Origin: Halopseudomonas pelagia
GTDB taxonomy: Bacteria; Pseudomonadota; Gammaproteobacteria; Pseudomonadales; Pseudomonadaceae
Direction of reading: 5' to 3'
Length of the DNA stretch: 64,000 nucleotides
Assembly: GCF_009497895.1 (NCBI RefSeq)
Contig: NZ_CP033116.1
Span: forward strand, 1,488,001 to 1,552,000
Positions within the stretch are counted from its first letter, which is position 1. Each line of letters opens with the position of its first letter. The position numbers and the translations under genes are program-made. Under the pieces are notes generated by a model. It searched no databases. It was not told the origin of the DNA and saw nothing but the letters and a program-made list of their open reading frames with translations. Positions 59,451 through 64,000 of the stretch are shown piece by piece.

Positions 59451-59479
59451 CGGCTGGCCTCGCCGAGCAAGGCCAGCCG
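59451..59479. terminator. Terminator between gntR and the NCS1 permease gene
   Basis: CGGCTGGCC (59451-59459) pairs with GGCCAGCCG (59471-59479), plus one more A-T pair inside, in a stem between convergent genes. Confidence 0.6.
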
Positions 59480-59488
59480 ATGGCGCGA

Positions 59489-60844
59489 TTACTGACGGAA
59501 CCGTTGGCAGGGCGCCCAGTGTTTCATCAGCAGGAAGTACACGAGACCCGCCGGGATCAGGCTGGCATACCAGGACACGGACGAGAACGTCAGCGCCACT
59601 ATCACACCCACTACGGTCGCGATCAGTGCCGCATAATTCATACCGCTGTAAGGCCCCTGGGCGTTGTACAGATGCTCCAGGTTCAGCGTGCGCTTGCGGA
59701 TCAGATAGTAATCCACCACCAGAATCGCAAAGATCGGACCGAGGAATGCCGAGTAGGTCTGCACAAACACTTGCAGGCCGGCGGCTGATTCTGCGGTCAC
59801 CAGCTTCCAGGGAAAGGTGGCAAAGGCCAGCAGACCGACGATGATGGTGGCCGGGCGGAACGACAGCTTGAACACATCCATCAGGATATAGGTCGGCGGC
59901 ACCACGTTGTTCAACACGTTGGTGGTGACCTGGGCGAAGGCGATAAACAGCAACGTGGTCATCAGTAACGGGGTGTTGTCTACCGCGTTGGCGAATACCT
60001 GGATCGGGTCGGCGACGCCGGTCGCTTCCGAGACCATGTAGCCGATCAGGCCCATGAACAGCGTACACGGCAGGATCGACATCGAGTAGATGATGGTCAG
60101 CAGCGACGGGCTGGAACCGTGCTTGTGTTCTCGCGAATAGTCACTGACGTTGAGGATCATGGTGCTGTAGATGCCGAGGAACAGCATGGTTGCGCTCCAG
60201 AACGGCAAGCCCCAGGAGCCTTCCATGGTCAGCAGGTTGGTCGAGAGTTCATCACCGTAGCGCTGCACTGTGCTGTAGAACATGTACACCAGCGACGCGA
60301 GAATAAAGGCGCTGCCGATGTTCTCCAGCCACTTGATGCCCTGAAAGCCCATGACCGACAGGCCGATCTGCAGGAACTGGAAGGTAATGAAAAAGAACAC
60401 CAGGTTGTCGAAGCCAAACAGAGTGGCCGACACCATGTTCAACGCGCCGGCGCCAATCCAGCTCTGAAACCCGTACCAGACGATAGCCGGCACTGCGCGC
60501 ACCAGACCCGGCAAGCGGGTACCGGCAAAACCGAAGGCGGCGCGCGCCTGAACCATAAACGGGATGCCGTATTTGTAGCCGGCTGCACCATTAAGGGCCA
60601 GGGCAATGCCGATTACAAAGCAGCCGATGGCAATCGCCAGGGTCGCCTGGATCAGGTTGAGGCTGCCGACAACGCTGGAGCCCATGGTAAAAGTACCGAT
60701 GGAAACGCAGCCGCCAAACCAGGCCAACAGATAGGACACGCGCCCCATGATGCGGGTTTGCTGGGGTGCGAGCGATTCTTCACCGATGGCCTTGGTCGCC
60801 GGTTGGCCGGGCTGGGCTGTGTGTGTGCTGGTTTCGTTGCTCAT
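59489..60844 (-). CDS. NCS1 family permease (allantoin/hydantoin/purine-type)
   Basis: The 451-residue protein has twelve membrane segments of the NCS1 nucleobase:cation symporter family: SYLLAWFGGCVSIGTFTMGS, YGIPFMVQARAAFGFAGTRL, AIVWYGFQSWIGAGALNMVS and SDYSREHKHGS. The tryptophan-rich segment is common to hydantoin and allantoin permeases. It is transcribed with the racemase gene upstream (69 bases apart) and lies among allantoin genes, so allantoin is the probable substrate. Confidence 0.85.
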   Translation of the reverse strand: MSNETSTHTAQPGQPATKAIGEESLAPQQTRIMGRVSYLLAWFGGCVSIGTFTMGSSVVGSLNLIQATLAIAIGCFVIGIALALNGAAGYKYGIPFMVQARAAFGFAGTRLPGLVRAVPAIVWYGFQSWIGAGALNMVSATLFGFDNLVFFFITFQFLQIGLSVMGFQGIKWLENIGSAFILASLVYMFYSTVQRYGDELSTNLLTMEGSWGLPFWSATMLFLGIYSTMILNVSDYSREHKHGSSPSLLTIIYSMSILPCTLFMGLIGYMVSEATGVADPIQVFANAVDNTPLLMTTLLFIAFAQVTTNVLNNVVPPTYILMDVFKLSFRPATIIVGLLAFATFPWKLVTAESAAGLQVFVQTYSAFLGPIFAILVVDYYLIRKRTLNLEHLYNAQGPYSGMNYAALIATVVGVIVALTFSSVSWYASLIPAGLVYFLLMKHWAPCQRFRQ

Positions 60845-60913
60845 GAGGCAACCTCGCTATTGTTGTTATTCATCATTCTCTCCATGGCGTTGTTGTTATG
60901 GGTAGTGCAATGT

Positions 60914-61657
60914 TTATTCCAGCTTCAGGTTGGAATAGCTCTCGAAGCGCCCGACAAAGGGCTTCGGCCGGGGGAAGGCCAGATCGCCGAATTTGCTGGT
61001 GCCCAGTCCCAGGCCCACCACTGCTTCAGCCAACTTGATTGCAGCGGTGACACCTTCCACGACCGGCAGGCCGACGGCTTCGCTGATTTTCGGTGTCAGG
61101 TCGGCCATGCCGCCGCAACCCAGGACGATGGCGCCGATGTTGTCCTCGCGCTTGGCACGCAGACATTCTTCGATAATCAGCTCCAGTGCCCGGTCGGGAT
61201 GCTCTTCCAGGTCCAGCACGGGAATGTCGGCCGCGCGGATACGCCGGCAGTTATGGCTGAAGCCGTAACTTTCCAGCAGGTGTTCGGCGATGATCATGGT
61301 GCGGGGCAGGGTGGTGACAATGGAAAAGCGCGTGCTGATCAGGCTGGCCATATGAAAGGCCGCCTCGGCAATGCCGATCACCGGCGCGCGGGTCAGCTCG
61401 CGGGCAGCGTAGATGCCCGGGTCGCCAAAGCAGGCGATGATATAGGCGTCAGTTCCTTCGCGTTCGCCGGCCAGCACTTCCTCGATTACGCCCATGACGC
61501 TGACGGCTTCATCAAAGTGGCTCTCGATCGACACCGGCCCGCTCTTGGGTTGGCAGGCAGTAATATGCGTGCCGGGTGAGGCCACTGCCCTGGCCGCTTC
61601 TCCGATAGTGTCCGTCATGGCTTGCGTGGTGTTCGGATTGATGACGCGGATATGCAT
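60914..61657 (-). CDS. Asp/Glu/hydantoin racemase family, probable allantoin racemase
   Basis: The ATG at 61657 (MHIRVINPNTTQAMTDTIGE) opens a 247-residue protein with the two catalytic cysteines of the family: C in IIACFGDPGIYAARE near 81 and C in IGAIVLGCGGMADLTPK near 180. The N-terminal NPNTT motif is the hallmark of hydantoin and allantoin racemases. It converts (R)-allantoin to (S)-allantoin, or related isomers. It is divergent from puuE across the TTGTATACAA sites. Confidence 0.8.
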   Translation of the reverse strand: MHIRVINPNTTQAMTDTIGEAARAVASPGTHITACQPKSGPVSIESHFDEAVSVMGVIEEVLAGEREGTDAYIIACFGDPGIYAARELTRAPVIGIAEAAFHMASLISTRFSIVTTLPRTMIIAEHLLESYGFSHNCRRIRAADIPVLDLEEHPDRALELIIEECLRAKREDNIGAIVLGCGGMADLTPKISEAVGLPVVEGVTAAIKLAEAVVGLGLGTSKFGDLAFPRPKPFVGRFESYSNLKLE

Positions 61658-61676
61658 GGCTTTGGCCTGTTTTAGA

Positions 61677-61712
61677 TTTGTACACAAAGATCGAGTTTAA
61701 TTGTATACAATT
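61677..61712. promoter_or_regulatory. GntR operator pair in the racemase/puuE divergent promoter
   Basis: AATTGTATACAATT (61699-61712) is a perfect 14-base palindrome with the TTGTATACAA core, and TTTGTACACAAA (61677-61688) is a near copy. Their centres are 23 bases apart. They lie between the start codons at 61657 and 61775, so a bound dimer could control both directions. Confidence 0.75.
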
Positions 61713-61774
61713 GCTTTGGTCAAAAACTAAAAATACAGTTGGTCTCTCAACTGGTCTAGAAAGGTTATGCAGTC

Positions 61775-62698
61775 ATGAGCATTCATGCCAATTACCCGCG
61801 GGATCTGGTCGGCTATGGTCGGAACCCGCCACATGCCAACTGGCCGGGCAAGGCCCGTATCGCCGTGCAGTTTGTGCTCAACTACGAAGAAGGCGGCGAG
61901 AACTGTGTGCTGCATGGCGACAGCCATTCGGAAAAATTCCTTTCGGAAATCGTCGGCGCCGAGGCGTTCCCGGCGCGGCATCTGAGCATGGAGTCGATCT
62001 ACGAATACGGCTCACGCGCCGGGGTATGGCGGATTCTCAATGAGTTTGAAAAGCGCGGCCTGCCGCTGACGGTGTTTGGCGTGGCCATGGCGCTGGAGCG
62101 TCATCCGGATGTGGCCATGGCGTTCAAGGAACTGGGGCATGAAATTGCCTGCCACGGCTGGCGCTGGATCCATTATCAGGATATGCCCGAGGCCACCGAG
62201 CGCGAGCATCTGCAGCGCGCAATGGATATCTTCCAGCGGCTGTATGGTGAGAAGCCCCAGGGCTGGTACACCGGCCGCGACAGCCCGAATACCCGTCGCC
62301 TGCTGCTGGACGAGGGCAGCTTTCTGTATGACAGCGACTATTACGGCGACGACCTGCCGTTCTGGACCCGCGCCGCCGACAGCCAGGGCGAGCTGCACAA
62401 TCACCTGATAGTGCCCTATACCCTGGACACCAACGATATGCGCTTCGCCTCGCCCCAGGGTTTCAACACTGGCGACCATTTCTTCAGCTATCTGAAGGAT
62501 GCCTTCGATGTGCTCTACGAAGAGGGCAGTGAGCAGCCGAAGATGCTCTCGGTTGGTCTGCATTGCCGGCTGATCGGCCGCCCCGGGCGTTTCCGCGCGC
62601 TGCAGCGGTTTCTGGATTATATCGAGACCCATGATCGGGTCTGGGTAACGCGCCGCATCGACATTGCCCGCCATTGGGCCGAGCATCATCCTGTTTAA
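61775..62698 (+). CDS. puuE: Allantoinase, polysaccharide-deacetylase-like
   Basis: The 307-residue protein is a PuuE-type allantoinase of the polysaccharide-deacetylase fold, unrelated to the metal-dependent amidohydrolase allantoinases. Recognisable blocks are PRDLVGYGRNPPHANWPGKA at residues 5-24, RIAVQFVLNYEEGGENCVLH, GHEIACHGWRWIHYQDMPEA and YDSDYYGDDLPFW. It hydrolyses allantoin to allantoate. It starts the rightward operon puuE-allE-allA, with 39 and 12 bases between genes. Confidence 0.9.
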   Translation: MSIHANYPRDLVGYGRNPPHANWPGKARIAVQFVLNYEEGGENCVLHGDSHSEKFLSEIVGAEAFPARHLSMESIYEYGSRAGVWRILNEFEKRGLPLTVFGVAMALERHPDVAMAFKELGHEIACHGWRWIHYQDMPEATEREHLQRAMDIFQRLYGEKPQGWYTGRDSPNTRRLLLDEGSFLYDSDYYGDDLPFWTRAADSQGELHNHLIVPYTLDTNDMRFASPQGFNTGDHFFSYLKDAFDVLYEEGSEQPKMLSVGLHCRLIGRPGRFRALQRFLDYIETHDRVWVTRRIDIARHWAEHHPV

Positions 62699-62737
62699 CT
62701 AGTCCGTTTTCAGCCGTTTCACGTCAAGGAGTCACCG

Positions 62738-63586
62738 ATGACCCAGCGTTCGAATGAACCCAGAAGCTATTTCGCGCCGACCGGCGGGCACCCGCCGCAA
62801 ACGCAGCTGCTGACGGACCGCGCGGTATTTACCGAAGCCTATGCCGTTATTCCCAAGGGCGTGATGCGCGATATCGTCACCAGCCATCTGCCGTTCTGGA
62901 CCGGTACCCGCCTGTGGGTGCTGTCGCGGCCGTTGACCGGTTTTGCCGAAACCTTTTCCCAGTACATTATGGAAGTACAGCCCGGCGGTGGCAGCGACAA
63001 GCCGGAAACCGATCCGCGCGCCGAAGCCGTGCTGTTTATCGTCGAGGGCGAACTGGCGCTGACCCTGAACGGCCAGGTGCACAACATGCAGCCGGGTGGT
63101 TACGCCTTTATTCCACCGGGCAGTGATTGGACCGCGCGCAACACCTCGGATGCCACGGTGCGTTTCCACTGGGTTCGCAAGGCTTATGAAAAGGTGGAAG
63201 GCATTGAGATGCCAGAGGCCTTTGTCACCAACGAAAATGACGTCGAGCCACTGGTGATGCCCGACACCAACGGCTGCTGGAGCACCACGCGCTTTGTCGA
63301 TACCCAGGACATGCGCCACGACATGCATGTGAATATCGTCAACTTCCTGCCCGGCGGCGTGATTCCCTTTGCCGAAACCCACGTGATGGAGCATGGCCTC
63401 TATGTACTGGAGGGCAAGGCGGTGTACCTGCTGAACAAGGACTGGGTAGAAGTAGAAGCCGGCGACTATATGTGGCTGCGCGCCTTCTGCCCGCAGGCCT
63501 GCTACGCCGGCGGCCCCGGCCCGTTCCGTTATTTGCTGTACAAGGACGTCAACCGTCACATGAAACTGCCGACTTACGGCAGCTGA
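62738..63586 (+). CDS. allE: (S)-ureidoglycine aminohydrolase, double-cupin
   Basis: The RBS CAAGGAG precedes ATG 62738. The 282-residue protein is a bicupin: the first cupin has GGGSDKPETDPRAEAVLFIV and the second has MHVNIVNFLPGGVIPFAETH with manganese-type ligands, and VMEHGLYVLEGKAVYLLNKD. It removes ammonia from (S)-ureidoglycine to give (S)-ureidoglycolate. It follows puuE and precedes allA. Confidence 0.9.
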   Translation: MTQRSNEPRSYFAPTGGHPPQTQLLTDRAVFTEAYAVIPKGVMRDIVTSHLPFWTGTRLWVLSRPLTGFAETFSQYIMEVQPGGGSDKPETDPRAEAVLFIVEGELALTLNGQVHNMQPGGYAFIPPGSDWTARNTSDATVRFHWVRKAYEKVEGIEMPEAFVTNENDVEPLVMPDTNGCWSTTRFVDTQDMRHDMHVNIVNFLPGGVIPFAETHVMEHGLYVLEGKAVYLLNKDWVEVEAGDYMWLRAFCPQACYAGGPGPFRYLLYKDVNRHMKLPTYGS

Positions 63587-63598
63587 GCGGAGAAGCTG

Positions 63599-64000
63599 AT
63601 GAGCACTGACACTGTGTTGCAACTGATCGCCGAGCCGCTGACGCCCGAGGCCTTTGCCGCCTTTGGCGATGTGATCGACCATCGTAAAGCCGAATATTTC
63701 ATGATCAACAGCGGCCGCACCCGCCGTTATCATGATCTGGCCAAGGTCGAGACCCTGGGTGAGGAAGCCCGAACCCTGATCAGCCTGTTTGTCAGCCAGC
63801 CGGTCGAGATGCCGCTGGAACTGACCTTTCTCGAGCGTCACCCGCTGGGCAGTCAGGCCTTTGTGCCGCTGCACGGCGAACGTTTTGTGGTGGTGGTCGC
63901 CCCAGCAGGTGATGCGATTGATCCGGCCAAGGTGCGCGCTTTTGTAACCGATGGTCGCCAGGGTGTGAATTATCACGCCGGCACCTGGCATGCGATCCAG
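63599..64000 (+). CDS. allA: Ureidoglycolate lyase, 3' end outside window
   Basis: The start ATG 63599 has GGAGAAG upstream. The 134 visible residues have AllA features: PLTPEAFAAFGDVIDHR, RYHDLAKVETLGE, TFLERHPLGSQAFVPL and VNYHAGTWHAIQ. It splits (S)-ureidoglycolate to glyoxylate and urea, completing allantoin breakdown after puuE and allE (allantoate amidohydrolase or allantoicase not seen in the window). The frame is open at the window edge; a full protein is near 165 residues. Confidence 0.85.
   Translation, partial: MSTDTVLQLIAEPLTPEAFAAFGDVIDHRKAEYFMINSGRTRRYHDLAKVETLGEEARTLISLFVSQPVEMPLELTFLERHPLGSQAFVPLHGERFVVVVAPAGDAIDPAKVRAFVTDGRQGVNYHAGTWHAIQ

Noticed and set aside
60119..61579. 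Open frame of 486 codons opposite the NCS1 permease and racemase genes
   Set aside because: It spans two well-supported genes in reverse and is rich in H, Q and D without any domain; a product of high GC content.
62732..63991. Open frame of 419 codons opposite allE and allA
   Set aside because: Both genes on the other strand have recognised domains and ribosome sites; the reverse frame has none.

Overview
The window is about 64 kb of high-GC gammaproteobacterial DNA. It is most likely from the Pseudomonadaceae, possibly a Halopseudomonas-type marine or saline Pseudomonas. The evidence is a metNIQ operon, an acetylpolyamine deacetylase beside a PotF-like protein (the order I recall for P. aeruginosa PA1409/PA1410), a PhoD-type Tat phosphatase, and the abundance of AraC, TetR, MarR, ArsR and GntR regulators. 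Genus is inferred from gene content only. No tRNA, rRNA, replication origin or CRISPR array was seen.

Layout. 1-7.8 kb: a truncated acyltransferase, a PstS-like/OmpA fusion protein, a flavoprotein plus DUF2855 pair divergent from its TetR regulator with twin operators, and an AraC regulator divergent from an SBF-like transporter. 8.0-30.2 kb: a large catabolic island. It holds a polar-amino-acid-type ABC importer, a MarR regulator, a Rieske oxygenase with VanB-type reductase, a cyclic amidohydrolase, a DUF1116(AllG-like)-AtzH fusion, an amidase and a gamma-glutamyltransferase-fold hydrolase resembling oxamate amidohydrolase HpxW. An aldehyde dehydrogenase, a GMC alcohol dehydrogenase and a second ABC importer with two different ATPases and a formamidase/acetamidase complete it. 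Ten near-palindromic sites with core GGYATRCC lie before nearly every transcription unit and before the MarR gene, so the 22 kb appears to be one regulon. I infer degradation of an amide- or ureide-containing compound through oxidative, ring-opening and amide-hydrolysing steps.

30.3-41.6 kb: polyamine genes (PotF-like protein, acetylpolyamine deacetylase, AraC regulator), topoisomerase IB, an ArsR-controlled quinone-oxidoreductase operon with three operators and a duplicated promoter segment, PhoD, and an AraC regulator divergent from a secreted alpha/beta hydrolase with ohr. 41.9-47.0 kb: a decayed accessory patch with a gamma-glutamylcyclotransferase-like gene, a large zinc-hook ATPase carrying an R-x3-E...H signature suggestive of a RloC-type anticodon nuclease, two nested IS3-family elements and a 41-codon stub of a type I restriction HsdR_N-like gene.

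47.1-58.4 kb: small secreted proteins, a spinster-type MFS transporter, a Fur-boxed iron cluster (ABC exporter/permease, FhuF-like reductase, TonB receptor), metNIQ and a DUF1275 protein. 58.6-64.0 kb: an allantoin-degradation locus (GntR regulator, NCS1 permease, racemase, puuE, allE, partial allA) with TTGTATACAA palindromes in the regulator and racemase/puuE promoters. The oxalurate/oxamate-type genes of the 8-30 kb island and this allantoin locus are chemically related, so the two may intersect.
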